Origin: Methylomagnum ishizawai
Lineage (GTDB): Bacteria > Pseudomonadota > Gammaproteobacteria > Methylococcales > Methylococcaceae
DNA length: 64,000 bases
NCBI RefSeq assembly: GCF_019670005.1
Contig: NZ_AP019784.1
Coordinates: 62,001 to 126,000, forward strand
Direction: 5' to 3'
Positions within the stretch are counted from its first letter, which is position 1, and each line of letters starts with the position of its first letter. Both the position numbers and the translations under genes were made by a program. A model generated the notes under the pieces. That model saw only the letters and a program-made list of their open reading frames with translations, made no database searches and was not told the origin of the DNA. Below are positions 1 through 9,095 of the stretch, in pieces.

Positions 1-1935
1 TTCGTCCTTGCGCCTATCGCCCTCGCGCAGGGCGTCCTCCATGCGGCGGCGCTCGGTCATATCGGTGACCAGGGTCATGAGATGGGGCGCTTCCTGGGCC
101 GGGCCGCGCAGGAGCGACACGAACTTGCGTACCCAGACCGGTTCGCCGTCCTGGCGCAGATAGCGGTTCTCGACCTCGAAATGCGGCAGTTCCCCGGCCA
201 GGAGGCGTTGGATTCCGAGCAGGTTGTCGGCGCGGTCCTCGGGATGCACCAGTTCCAGGAACACCCGGTGGGCCAGTTCGACCTGGGTATGGCCCAGCAG
301 GGCGCAATAGGCGGGATTGCAGCGGATCAAGCGGCCTTCCACGTCGATGATGGCGATACCGATGGCGGCGTATTCGAAGATCGCCCGGAACCGCTCCTCG
401 CTGGCGGCGAGCGCCCGTTCGGCCCGCTTGCGCTCGGTGATGTCCTCTGTCACGGCCACGCCGCCGATGACCCGGCCCGCCGGGTCGCGCAACGGCGCGC
501 CCGAGGCCCGCGCGAACCAGCGCTTGCCGCTCGGGAGCCACACTTCCAATTCCATGGGCGGGATTGCGCGGTTTTCCGCCACCGCCCGCTGCAAGGGCAG
601 TTCCGTGGGCAGGACCGGCCTGCCGTCCTGGAAGAAGCGGACTTGGCGGCCCGGCACCGTGGCGTCCGGGGCGGAAGCGGACAGGTTGTCGGTGGCGGCG
701 GCCTCGAATTGCGCCAGCACCGCCGGATTGCCGGTGATGTGTTGGCAGGAGGGATCGTCGGAAAAACTGACGCCGACCGGCAGGGCCTTCATCAGGGCTT
801 GCAGGCGGCGGTGGGCGGTTTGCCGGGCCGGGTCGCCACGCTGGTCGGCCAGGGGCAGGATAGCCGCGAATTGCTGGGCCACGAGGTCGAGGAACTGGCG
901 GTAATCCCGGTCCAGACGCCGGTGGGGGTTGAGTCCCGCGATCAAGACGGCGCCGGCCCGGGCCGCTCCCGGCGGGACCACCGGCAGGCATAGGGCCTGG
1001 TCCGGCGGGCGTTGCCACGCGCCCGTGGGCAGTCCGGGGAACAAGGCCGGCAGTGGTTCGATCAGCCGCCCCCCGGTCGGCAGCCATCCATCCAGGGGCC
1101 AGCCCTTCGCGCCGTCCAGGGGAAGCTCCCAAGGGCTGGCGGGACCGCCCGGCGCGATACCGGCGCTGCCCGCCAAGCGCAAGGTCTTGTGTTCCGGGTC
1201 GGATAGATAGAACAGGGCGAACGGCAAATCGTAAGGGTTGGCGGCGAGTACGGCGGCCACGGCCCCGCAGGCGTCGGCCCCGGACCCGCTCCAGCCCAGC
1301 GCCCCCAGATCGCGCAGCGTCCGCAAACGGCGCGCGCCGACCACCTTGGCGGTGGTCTCGATCACCGGGCAGAACACCCCGGCGATTTCGCCGCCCTCGT
1401 CGTGGATGGGGCTGTAGGAAAAGCTGAAGTACCCCTCTTCTGGATAGCCATCGCGCTCCACCAGCAGCAACAAATCGTCCGCCGGGCCGGCCTCGCCGCG
1501 CAGCAAAGCCTGTTCCAACATCGGCCCGATGCTGTCCCAAATTCCGGCCCCCCATTGCCGGCCCGGCTGGCCCACCGCGCCGGGGTGCCGGATACCGAGG
1601 ATGGGCCGGTAGGCGTCGTTGTAGAACATCACCAATTCCGGCCCCCACCCAATCAGGATGGGGAACGGGCAATGCAGGCAAGTGCTGACCGAGGTGCGCA
1701 GGCTTGGTGGCCAGGACTCGACCGGCCCCAAGGGGGTCCGGGACCAATCCAGGGCGCGGATCAGCCGGCCGGTTTCGCCGCCGCCCGCCAGGAAATCGAA
1801 GCCGGGCCGGGCGGAATAGGGAAGGGGTGGGGCTTGGCTTAAAGCTTGGCTGGACAAAGGTGTATTTCCGATTTCGTGTATATCAGACGCGGGACGTGCA
1901 TGACCCGCTTTCCGCTTTTCCTTGTGGTTCGACAT
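1..1935 (-). CDS. PAS/GAF multi-domain sensor protein, 3' end beyond the window
   Basis: The frame is open from an ATG at 1933-1935 to the left edge, so 645 codons are visible and the C-terminus is missing. The N-terminal part (about residues 65-120) holds the SRTPLGPVESWPPSLRT and MFYNDAYRPILG motifs typical of the first PAS-like domain of many soluble sensor kinases. A GAF-like segment follows (about 170-330), then two PAS domains (about 385-490 and 500-620), the last two joined by a TEDITERKRAE linker. The last visible residues, ALREGDRRKDE, are the kind of helix that directly precedes the phospho-acceptor histidine box in hybrid kinases, so a kinase module probably lies just outside. A GGDEF output is the alternative. 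No transmembrane segment is visible, so a cytoplasmic sensor is likely. Its ligand is unknown. In-frame upstream codons offer no other start before a stop near 2030. Confidence 0.85.
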   Translation of the reverse strand, partial: MSNHKEKRKAGHARPASDIHEIGNTPLSSQALSQAPPLPYSARPGFDFLAGGGETGRLIRALDWSRTPLGPVESWPPSLRTSVSTCLHCPFPILIGWGPELVMFYNDAYRPILGIRHPGAVGQPGRQWGAGIWDSIGPMLEQALLRGEAGPADDLLLLVERDGYPEEGYFSFSYSPIHDEGGEIAGVFCPVIETTAKVVGARRLRTLRDLGALGWSGSGADACGAVAAVLAANPYDLPFALFYLSDPEHKTLRLAGSAGIAPGGPASPWELPLDGAKGWPLDGWLPTGGRLIEPLPALFPGLPTGAWQRPPDQALCLPVVPPGAARAGAVLIAGLNPHRRLDRDYRQFLDLVAQQFAAILPLADQRGDPARQTAHRRLQALMKALPVGVSFSDDPSCQHITGNPAVLAQFEAAATDNLSASAPDATVPGRQVRFFQDGRPVLPTELPLQRAVAENRAIPPMELEVWLPSGKRWFARASGAPLRDPAGRVIGGVAVTEDITERKRAERALAASEERFRAIFEYAAIGIAIIDVEGRLIRCNPAYCALLGHTQVELAHRVFLELVHPEDRADNLLGIQRLLAGELPHFEVENRYLRQDGEPVWVRKFVSLLRGPAQEAPHLMTLVTDMTERRRMEDALREGDRRKDE

Positions 1936-2432
1936 AGGTATTAATTCATAGGGGCTGTGGGCTTGGCAAATCCTTAACCGCGAGCGACCGGCCCGGATAT
2001 CGCCGTGGCTATCCCGCCATGGATTCTATTCAGCAGACCGGCCCGGATCGCCAAGCGACGACCGACGGCTTGGGCTTGGAACGCCCGGTATACCATTGGC
2101 TTTTGAATAGCACCATATTACCCTTTTTAATAGCCGATGGATATTGGGTTTTCTACGAGAACGGCAGCCCCTCTCCAACCTGGATGGCGTCTCCGGCGGG
2201 CTTGGAATATCGCGGGATGGCCATTTTAAGCCACAGGATATATATGGAATTCCCGGAGCCATCGGCCCGTCCGACCCGGTCCGATCGGCTTGGGTCTGGA
2301 CCAGGCCCGGCATGGAACCATCGCGGACGGAGCCAGTCTACCGATTCAAGAAACTTGGGGAGCGAAAACCGGATGGATCCGCCGTCGGCGGGGGTTTATA
2401 AGGATATTTACCGATGTTGATATGGAGAGTCG
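1936..2432. other. Intergenic region without a supported gene
   Basis: This 497-base stretch separates the divergent sensor gene and sugar operon, so it should hold both promoters. It is AT-richer than its surroundings, especially 2090-2250. A 133-codon open frame starting at 2019 has low-complexity composition, no domain signature and no clear ribosome site, and is not called. Confidence 0.6.
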
Positions 2433-5135
2433 ATGATGAAAAGGACGCCCGCCCTGATTGTATTTTCCCATCTACGCTGGAACTGGGTTTGGCAACGCCC
2501 GCAACACTTATTGTCCCGTTTGTCTAAAAGCTTTCCCGTGGTTTATGTCGAGGAGCCGATATTCGACCCGGACGCCTTGGAACCCCGCTGGGAATTGGCC
2601 CGGCCCCAGCCTGGGGTCAGGGTCGCCACCCCCGTGACCGCCATCGCCGAGCCCGGCTTCAACGACCGCCAATGCGCCGCGCTGGAACCCTTGTTGGCGC
2701 GGTTGGTCGAGCAGGAAAACCTGGGCAACCGCCTGGTCTGGCTCTATACCCCGATGGCCCTGCCCCTGGCCCGTGGACTCAAGCCCCTGGGCCTGATCTA
2801 CGATGTCATGGACGAATTATCCGCCTTCAAGGGCGCTCCGCCCGGCCTTTTGGAACGCGAGGCCGAAGCCTACCGCACGGTCGATCTGGTATTCACCGGC
2901 GGTCCCAGCCTGCACCGGGCCAAACGGGACCGCCATCCCAATGTACATTGCTTCCCCAGCAGCGTCGATCTGGCCCATTTCGGCCAGGCCCGCCAGCCCG
3001 GCCTGGACCATGCCGGGCAGGCCGGCAAGCCCCGGCCCCGGCTGGGGTTTTTCGGGGTGATCGACGAGCGGCTGGACCTCCCTTTGCTGGATGCGCTGGC
3101 CCGCGCCCGGCCCGGTTGGCAGCTGATGATGGTGGGGCCCGTCGCCAAGATCAGCCCGGAGGATTTGCCCCAGGCACCGAACCTGCACTATTTCGGTCAG
3201 CGGCCCTATGCCGAGTTGCCTGCCTTCCTGGCGGGTTGGGATGTCTGCCTGCTGCCGTTCGCGCTCAACGCATCGACGCGCTACATCAGCCCCACCAAGA
3301 CCCTGGAATACATGGCCGCCGAAAAGCCCATCGTTTCGACGCCGATCACCGATGTGGCCGAACCCTATGGCGCTATCGTGCATCTGGGCGAGGGCATCGA
3401 TGCCTTCGTCGCCGCCTGCGACCGGGCCTTGGCCGCGCCGGAGGCCGAAACCGCCGGACGGGTCGGGGCCATGCGCAAGGTGTTGCTGAATACCTCCTGG
3501 GATGCCACCGCCCGCGCCATGGCCCGCGAAATCGCCAAGGTGCTGCATGGGCGCGACCGGGTGCCGCGCTCCGCTTCCCGCGACCGCGAGGGTTATCACA
3601 GCGCCGTCGTGGTCGGGGCCGGTCCCACCGGCCTGAGCGCGGCCTATCACCTGCCGGAAGCCTTGTTGCTGGAGGCCGGGGACAGCGTCGGCGGGTGGTG
3701 CCGCTCCATCGAGGAGAACGGCTTCACCTTCGATTACGCCGGGCACATCATGTTTTCCAACGACGATTATGTGCAGGCGCTGTACCGCGAATTATTAGGC
3801 GACAACCTGCATTGGCAGGACCGCGAGGCTTGGATTTACAGCAAGCAGGTCTATACCCGCTATCCGTTCCAGGGCGGGCTGTATGGCTTGCCGCCCGAGA
3901 CCATCCAGGAATGCCTGGTCGGGGCTATCGAAGCGCGGTTCGGGCCGCTCAACGGGACCGAACCCGCGGGGGGACAGGGTGCCGTCCGGGCCGGATGCCC
4001 GAGCGGCGATGTGAAGGATTGCTGCGCCGACGGCATCCTGGAAAGCACCGCCAAGCTGGGCGGCATCCCGGCGGCGCGGGGGAACGGTACGGGGGGCTAT
4101 GCCCATTTCGAGGATTTCATCCACCGGGTGTGGGGCGCGGGGATCGCCCGGCATTTCGCCCTGCCCTACAACCGCAAGCTGTGGGCGGTGGACCTGAAGG
4201 AGATGGAAACCTCCTGGCTGGGCGGGCGGGTGCCCTTGCCCGACCTGGAAGAGATGATCGAAGGCGCGTTGAGGCCGGTGCCGAAACCCATGGGGCCGAA
4301 CGCCCGCTTCGGTTATCCCTTGCGGGGCGGGTTCCAGGCGCTGATGGACGGTTTCATCCCCCATGTCCGCGACCGGCTGCGGCTGAACGCCCCGGTGGTG
4401 GCGGTGTCGCCGCGCCGCCATCGCCTGCAATTGGCCGATGGGAGCGCGGTGGACTACGGCCAGCTCATCAGCACCATGCCCTTGCCGGTGTTGGTGCGTT
4501 GCCTGGGCGGGGAAGCCCCGCCCGCCGTCCGCCGCGCCGCCCAAGCCCTGCGCCACGTCTCGGTGCGTTGCGTCAACCTGGGCATCGGCCGGCCCGGCCT
4601 GACCGAGAAGCACTGGATTTATTACCCCGAGGACACGGTGTTCCATCGCATCTTCGTCCAGGGCAACGCCAGCCCCCATTGCAATCCACCCGGCGGTTTC
4701 GGGCTGATCTGCGAAATCACCTATTCCCCCGACAAGCCCTTGCCCTGCGAGGGCCGCGAGTTGATCGAGCTATGTCTCCGCGATTGCCACCGGGTCGGCC
4801 TGTTCCGGCCGGAAGACCCGATCTGGGCCGCGCATCAGGTGGATATGCCCCATGCCTACGTGATCTACGACCATCGCCGGGCCGAGAACGTGAAGCTGAT
4901 CCGGGCGTGGTTGGAACAGCGGGATATCCTCCTGGCCGGGCGCTATAGCGAATGGGAGTATTACAACTCGGACCACGCCTTCCTGGCCGGGAAACGCGCC
5001 GCCGAGGCCGTCCGGCAACGCGCCACGGAACGGGCCGCCGCCCAACCCGGCAAAGCCGCGGGGCCGGTCCGTACCGTGGCCCTGGCGGCGGCGGAGCCGG
5101 TGGCGATCCGCGCCGGACTGCCCACCAAAACCTAA
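2433..5135 (+). CDS. Glycosyltransferase fused to a UDP-galactopyranose-mutase-like FAD oxidoreductase
   Basis: A 900-residue two-domain protein. Residues 1 to about 375 are a GT-B-type glycosyltransferase (group 1/GT4-like), beginning with LIVFSHLRWNWVWQRPQHL and carrying a donor-site-like region SPTKTLEYMAAEKPIVSTP near residue 290. From about residue 390 an FAD domain begins with VVVGAGPTGLSAAYHL, continues with GGWCRS and FDYAGHIMFS, and resembles UDP-galactopyranose mutase and protoporphyrinogen-oxidase-like flavoproteins. The FAD domain contains a Gly/Ala/Cys-rich insert at about 506-556. The start is supported by GGAG at 2424-2427. No signal peptide or membrane helix is seen, so it is cytoplasmic. 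It leads an operon with GH2, galT, galK and a second glycosidase, which suggests a galactose-containing glycan. The exact donor, and whether the flavoprotein half is a mutase, are inferences. Confidence 0.8.
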   Translation: MMKRTPALIVFSHLRWNWVWQRPQHLLSRLSKSFPVVYVEEPIFDPDALEPRWELARPQPGVRVATPVTAIAEPGFNDRQCAALEPLLARLVEQENLGNRLVWLYTPMALPLARGLKPLGLIYDVMDELSAFKGAPPGLLEREAEAYRTVDLVFTGGPSLHRAKRDRHPNVHCFPSSVDLAHFGQARQPGLDHAGQAGKPRPRLGFFGVIDERLDLPLLDALARARPGWQLMMVGPVAKISPEDLPQAPNLHYFGQRPYAELPAFLAGWDVCLLPFALNASTRYISPTKTLEYMAAEKPIVSTPITDVAEPYGAIVHLGEGIDAFVAACDRALAAPEAETAGRVGAMRKVLLNTSWDATARAMAREIAKVLHGRDRVPRSASRDREGYHSAVVVGAGPTGLSAAYHLPEALLLEAGDSVGGWCRSIEENGFTFDYAGHIMFSNDDYVQALYRELLGDNLHWQDREAWIYSKQVYTRYPFQGGLYGLPPETIQECLVGAIEARFGPLNGTEPAGGQGAVRAGCPSGDVKDCCADGILESTAKLGGIPAARGNGTGGYAHFEDFIHRVWGAGIARHFALPYNRKLWAVDLKEMETSWLGGRVPLPDLEEMIEGALRPVPKPMGPNARFGYPLRGGFQALMDGFIPHVRDRLRLNAPVVAVSPRRHRLQLADGSAVDYGQLISTMPLPVLVRCLGGEAPPAVRRAAQALRHVSVRCVNLGIGRPGLTEKHWIYYPEDTVFHRIFVQGNASPHCNPPGGFGLICEITYSPDKPLPCEGRELIELCLRDCHRVGLFRPEDPIWAAHQVDMPHAYVIYDHRRAENVKLIRAWLEQRDILLAGRYSEWEYYNSDHAFLAGKRAAEAVRQRATERAAAQPGKAAGPVRTVALAAAEPVAIRAGLPTKT

Positions 5136-5146
5136 GGGGTGGCGCG

Positions 5147-6940
5147 ATGGCGGAACAGATCGATCCCCGCTATCCCCGGCCCCAGTTGCGGCGCGGGGAT
5201 TGGATGCTGCTGAACGGTCCCTGGCGGTTCCGGTTCGACGACGAACTCGGGTTCCACCTGCCGGAAGACGTACCGGATTGGCCCTTGACCATCGAAGTGC
5301 CGTTCGCCCCGGAAAGCCGCCGCAGCGGTATCGGCGACACCGGCTTCCACCGGGCCTGCTGGTATCAGCGCGATTTCAACCTGCCCGCCCACCGCGCCCC
5401 CGGCGCGCGGGTGATCCTGCATTGCGGGGCGGTGGATTGGCAGGCGCGGGTGTGGGTCAACGGGGCCAAGGTGGCGGAGCATGAGGGCGGACATACGCCG
5501 TTCGGCGCCGATATCACCTTCGCCCTGGCGGTTGGCGAGCGCCAAACCCTCACGGTCTGGGCCGAGGACGACCCCCACGACCTGGAAAAACCCCGCGGCA
5601 AACAGGATTGGCGGCTGGAACCGCATAGCATCTGGTATCCGCGCACCACCGGCATCTGGCAGAGCGTGTGGCTGGAAATCGTGGCCGAGAGCCATATCCG
5701 CGCCCTGCGCTGGTCCCCCGACCTGGACCATTGGAAGATCGGTTTGGATTTGGAGATCGGTGGCCCGCCGGTCGAGGATGCCTATGTCGGGGTACGGTTG
5801 CGTTGCGGGCGGCGCGTGCTGGCCGACGATACCTACCATGTCATCGGCGGCGAGGTCCACCACCATATCGGCCTGTCCGATCCCGGCATCGACGATTACC
5901 GCAACGAACTGTTGTGGTCGCCGGAGCGGCCCACCCTGATCGACGCCGAACTCAGGCTCTACCGTGGACAAACCGTGGTGGACGAGGTGCGCTCCTATAC
6001 CGCGCTGCGCTCGATCCGGGTGCAGCGCGAGCGCATCCTGTTGAATGGCCGGCCCTATGGGCTGCGCTTGGTGCTGGACCAGGGCTATTGGCCGGATTCC
6101 CTGATGACCGCCCCCGACGACGACGCCCTCAGGCGCGATGTGGAACTGGCCAAGGCCATGGGTTTCAACGGGGTGCGCAAGCATCAGAAGATCGAAGACC
6201 CGCGCTATCTGTACTGGGCTGATACGTTGGGTTTGGCGGTGTTCAGCGAAATGCCCAGCGCCTACCGCTTCACCGGCAAGGCGGTCAATCGGTTGCTGCG
6301 GGAATGGACCGAGGTCATCGAGCGGGATATCAGCCATCCCTGCATCCTGATCTGGGTGCCGTTCAACGAATCCTGGGGCGTGCCCGACCTGTCCACGCTC
6401 CCGGCCGCCCGCGACGCGGTGCAATCCTTCTACCACCTCACCCGCGCCCTGGACCCATACCGCTTGGTGATCGGCAACGACGGTTGGGAAAGCTCGGCCA
6501 CCGATATCATCGGCATCCATGATTACGATGGCGATCCCGCCCATATCCGCGCCCGCTACGGTCCCGAGGTCCAGGTGCAGGAAGTGGTGGACCGGCGCTG
6601 GGCCGGGGGGCGCATCCTGACCCTGGACGGCCATCCGCACCGGGGCCAGCCGGTGTTGCTGTCGGAATTCGGCGGGGTGGCCTATGTGCGGCCCGAGGAT
6701 GGGGAGCGGCGCGGGGCTTGGGGTTATCAGCGGGTGGACGACCCGGAGGAATACCGGCGGCGGGTGCTGGCCCTGATCGAGGCGGCGCGGTGTACCGCGA
6801 TGTTCAGCGGCTTTTGCTATACCCAATTCGCCGACACCTTCCAGGAAGCCAACGGCCTCCTGTTCGACGACCGCACGCCGAAGCTGCCCTTGGCCGAAAT
6901 CGCCCACGCGGTCCACGGGGATTTCTATGTACATCCGTGA
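5147..6940 (+). CDS. Glycoside hydrolase family 2 protein (beta-galactosidase/glucuronidase type)
   Basis: 597 residues with the GH2 order: N-terminal sugar-binding jelly roll (about 15-185, with LNGPWRFRFDD and WQARVWVNG), an immunoglobulin-like middle domain, then a TIM barrel from about 290. The catalytic acid/base is visible as E408 in WVPFNESWG and the nucleophile as E507 in LLSEFGGVAY. There is no signal peptide, so it acts in the cytoplasm. The start at 5147 lies just behind an AAGGGG ribosome site; in-frame codons upstream to 4952 overlap the previous gene. The gene begins 11 bases after that gene's stop, and its end overlaps galT by 14 bases, indicating translational coupling. Substrate cannot be read from sequence; with galT and galK next to it, a beta-galactoside is the likely choice. 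Confidence 0.88.
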   Translation: MAEQIDPRYPRPQLRRGDWMLLNGPWRFRFDDELGFHLPEDVPDWPLTIEVPFAPESRRSGIGDTGFHRACWYQRDFNLPAHRAPGARVILHCGAVDWQARVWVNGAKVAEHEGGHTPFGADITFALAVGERQTLTVWAEDDPHDLEKPRGKQDWRLEPHSIWYPRTTGIWQSVWLEIVAESHIRALRWSPDLDHWKIGLDLEIGGPPVEDAYVGVRLRCGRRVLADDTYHVIGGEVHHHIGLSDPGIDDYRNELLWSPERPTLIDAELRLYRGQTVVDEVRSYTALRSIRVQRERILLNGRPYGLRLVLDQGYWPDSLMTAPDDDALRRDVELAKAMGFNGVRKHQKIEDPRYLYWADTLGLAVFSEMPSAYRFTGKAVNRLLREWTEVIERDISHPCILIWVPFNESWGVPDLSTLPAARDAVQSFYHLTRALDPYRLVIGNDGWESSATDIIGIHDYDGDPAHIRARYGPEVQVQEVVDRRWAGGRILTLDGHPHRGQPVLLSEFGGVAYVRPEDGERRGAWGYQRVDDPEEYRRRVLALIEAARCTAMFSGFCYTQFADTFQEANGLLFDDRTPKLPLAEIAHAVHGDFYVHP

Positions 6941-8006
6941 ATTCGCCAAGCGCGATGGCCGGCATTTGAGCCTTTACAGCCGCAGGCCCATCGCCGACAC
7001 CATCGGGCCTTCGCTGTTGGAAGCCCCGGCGGATGTGAATCCGCATTTGCGCTGGCATCCTTTGCGCGGCGAATGGGTGGCCTATGCCGCCTACCGCCAG
7101 ACCCGCACTTTCCATCCACCGCCGGAATACAACCCGTTCGCGCCTTCGGACCACCCTGGGCATCCGACCGAACTGCCGCCCGGCGATTACGATATCGCCG
7201 TATTCGACAACCGTTTCCCGGCCCTGACCGCCCTGGCCCACGATCCCCCGGCCTGTTGGGTCGAAACCCGGCCCGCCCAGGGGCAATGCGAGGTCGTGGT
7301 GTTCAGCCAAGACCCGCAAGGGGCCTTGGGCCGCTTGCCGCTGGACCATATCGAACTGTTGCTGGAAGTCTGGGCGCGGCGCAGCGAACGGCTGGCGGCG
7401 CGGGGCGATATCCGCTATGTGCTGGCGTTCGAGAACCGGGGGGCGGAGGTGGGCGTCACCCTGCACCATCCCCATGGCCAGATTTACGCCTATCCCTTCG
7501 TGCCGCCCGTCCCGGCGCGGTCGCTGGCGAACGAGGCGGACTATTTCGGGCGGACGGGCCGGGTGTTGTTGTGCGACTTGGCGGCGGCGGAGGCCGACAG
7601 CGGCCAGCGCGTGCTGTACCGGGGACCGGAAGCCATCGCCTTCGTGCCGGCCTGGGCGCGTTACCCCTATGAAGCCTGGGTGGTCCCGACCGCCCCGGTC
7701 GCTGCGTTCGCCGCCCTGGACGGGGCGCAACGCGCCGACCTCGCCCGCGCCTTGAAAACCGTCCTGCTCAAGTACGACGGCCTGTGGCAACGGCCCTTCC
7801 CCTATCTGATGGCGTGGTACCAAGCCCCGCTGGACGGCCAGGCCCATCCCGGCTGCCAGCTCCATGCCGAGTTCTATCCCCCCTACCGTAGCGCCGACCG
7901 CCTGAAATACCTGGCCGGGACCGAATTGGCCGCCGGGATGTTCGCCAACGACGCCCTGCCGGAAGACAAGGCCAGGGAATTGCAGGCGGTGGACGCCATT
8001 TTTTGA
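6927..8006 (+). CDS. galT: Galactose-1-phosphate uridylyltransferase
   Basis: 359 residues, the normal length for class I GalT. The HIT-superfamily active-site motif [10 protein letters not shown] is at residues 180-189, with H183 the nucleophilic histidine that carries UMP. A typical N-terminus ([14 protein letters not shown]) and C-terminal [10 protein letters not shown] segment are present. The enzyme exchanges UDP between UDP-glucose and galactose-1-phosphate (Leloir pathway, cytoplasm). It overlaps the glycosidase upstream by 14 bases and is followed 10 bases later by galK, so galactose freed by the hydrolases would be phosphorylated and converted to UDP-galactose. No galE or galM is in the window. 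Confidence 0.95.
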   Translation: MYIREFAKRDGRHLSLYSRRPIADTIGPSLLEAPADVNPHLRWHPLRGEWVAYAAYRQTRTFHPPPEYNPFAPSDHPGHPTELPPGDYDIAVFDNRFPALTALAHDPPACWVETRPAQGQCEVVVFSQDPQGALGRLPLDHIELLLEVWARRSERLAARGDIRYVLAFENRGAEVGVTLHHPHGQIYAYPFVPPVPARSLANEADYFGRTGRVLLCDLAAAEADSGQRVLYRGPEAIAFVPAWARYPYEAWVVPTAPVAAFAALDGAQRADLARALKTVLLKYDGLWQRPFPYLMAWYQAPLDGQAHPGCQLHAEFYPPYRSADRLKYLAGTELAAGMFANDALPEDKARELQAVDAIF

Positions 8007-8016
8007 GGAAGCACCC

Positions 8017-9075
8017 ATGCCGGAATTTGCCGATTTGTTCGGTGGCCCGCCCGCCTTGGAAGCCAGTGCGCCGGGCCGGGTCAACCTGTTGGGCGAACAC
8101 ACCGACTATAACGATGGCTTCGTGTTGCCCACCGCGATCCCCCAGCGCACGCGGGTGCAGTTGGGCCGTAGCCTGGACGGCTGGAACCGCTTCTATTCGG
8201 TCCATTTCGATGGGCTGGCGAGCTACCGGGCAGGCGAGGCCGTGCCGCCGGGCTACGTGGGCTATGTGGCCGGTTGCCTGGAAATGTTGCGGGACAACTG
8301 GCCGGTGCTGGGTCCGGTCAATCTTTTGATCCGCTCGGAAGTGCCGATAGGCGCCGGCCTGTCCAGCAGCGCGGCCTTGGAGGTGGCGGTGTTGCGCGGA
8401 CTCCGCGCCCTGTTCGGCCTGTCCTTGGACGATGTGGCCATCGCCCAACTGGCCCAGCAGGCCGAAATCCGGTATGCCGGGGTCCGTTGCGGCATCATGG
8501 ATCAAATGGCGGCGAGCCTGGCCGACACCGGGCATATGTTATTCCTCGATACCCGCAGCCTGGAGCGGCGGCTCTTGCCTTTGCCCGAAGGCAGCGAATT
8601 GATCGTGCTGGACAGCGGCGTGCCGCGCCGCCTGGCCGGGAGCGCCTACAACCGCCGCCGCGAGGAATGCGAGGAAGCCTCCCGGCGGCTGGGCGTCGCT
8701 TCCCTGCGCGAGGTCGGGGACGAGGGCCGGGCCGGGGCTTTGCCCGAACCTTTGCGCCGCCGGGTCCGCCATGTGGTCGGCGAGAACCGGCGGGTGTTGC
8801 GGGCGGTGGCGACCGCTTCGGCGGAGGAGTTCGGCGCTTTGATGAACGCCTCGCATGCCAGCCTGCGCGATGATTTCGAGGTCTCGGTGCCGGAACTGGA
8901 TACGCTGGTGGGGCTGTTGCAACGGCATCCGGCGGTCTATGGGGCGCGCCTGACCGGGGCCGGTTTCGGCGGTGCCTGCGTGGCGCTGGCGCGGGCCGGA
9001 CTGGGGCAGGAGGTGAAAACCGCGGTCCTGACCGCCTACGCCGCCCAAGGCCACCAGGGCCGGGCGCTGGTGTGA
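8017..9075 (+). CDS. galK: Galactokinase
   Basis: 352-residue GHMP kinase. The galactokinase signature [15 protein letters not shown] is at residues 20-34, the ATP-binding loop [13 protein letters not shown] near residue 110, and the C-terminal GHMP motif [14 protein letters not shown] near 310. It phosphorylates galactose at C1 in the cytoplasm, supplying GalT directly upstream. An AGGAAG ribosome site precedes the ATG. Close packing with neighbours on both sides supports a single operon. The specific signature makes another GHMP kinase unlikely, although activity on other hexoses is possible. Confidence 0.94.
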   Translation: MPEFADLFGGPPALEASAPGRVNLLGEHTDYNDGFVLPTAIPQRTRVQLGRSLDGWNRFYSVHFDGLASYRAGEAVPPGYVGYVAGCLEMLRDNWPVLGPVNLLIRSEVPIGAGLSSSAALEVAVLRGLRALFGLSLDDVAIAQLAQQAEIRYAGVRCGIMDQMAASLADTGHMLFLDTRSLERRLLPLPEGSELIVLDSGVPRRLAGSAYNRRREECEEASRRLGVASLREVGDEGRAGALPEPLRRRVRHVVGENRRVLRAVATASAEEFGALMNASHASLRDDFEVSVPELDTLVGLLQRHPAVYGARLTGAGFGGACVALARAGLGQEVKTAVLTAYAAQGHQGRALV

Positions 9076-9095
9076 CCCGACCCAGGAGCAGCGCC

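Noticed and set aside
82-993. Long plus-strand open frame opposite the PAS/GAF sensor
   Set aside because: Low-complexity Gly/Arg/Gln-rich translation; the minus-strand frame carries clear PAS and GAF motifs.
2019-2420. 133-codon plus-strand frame in the first intergenic region
   Set aside because: No domain pattern, no convincing ribosome site and uneven composition; more likely promoter DNA.
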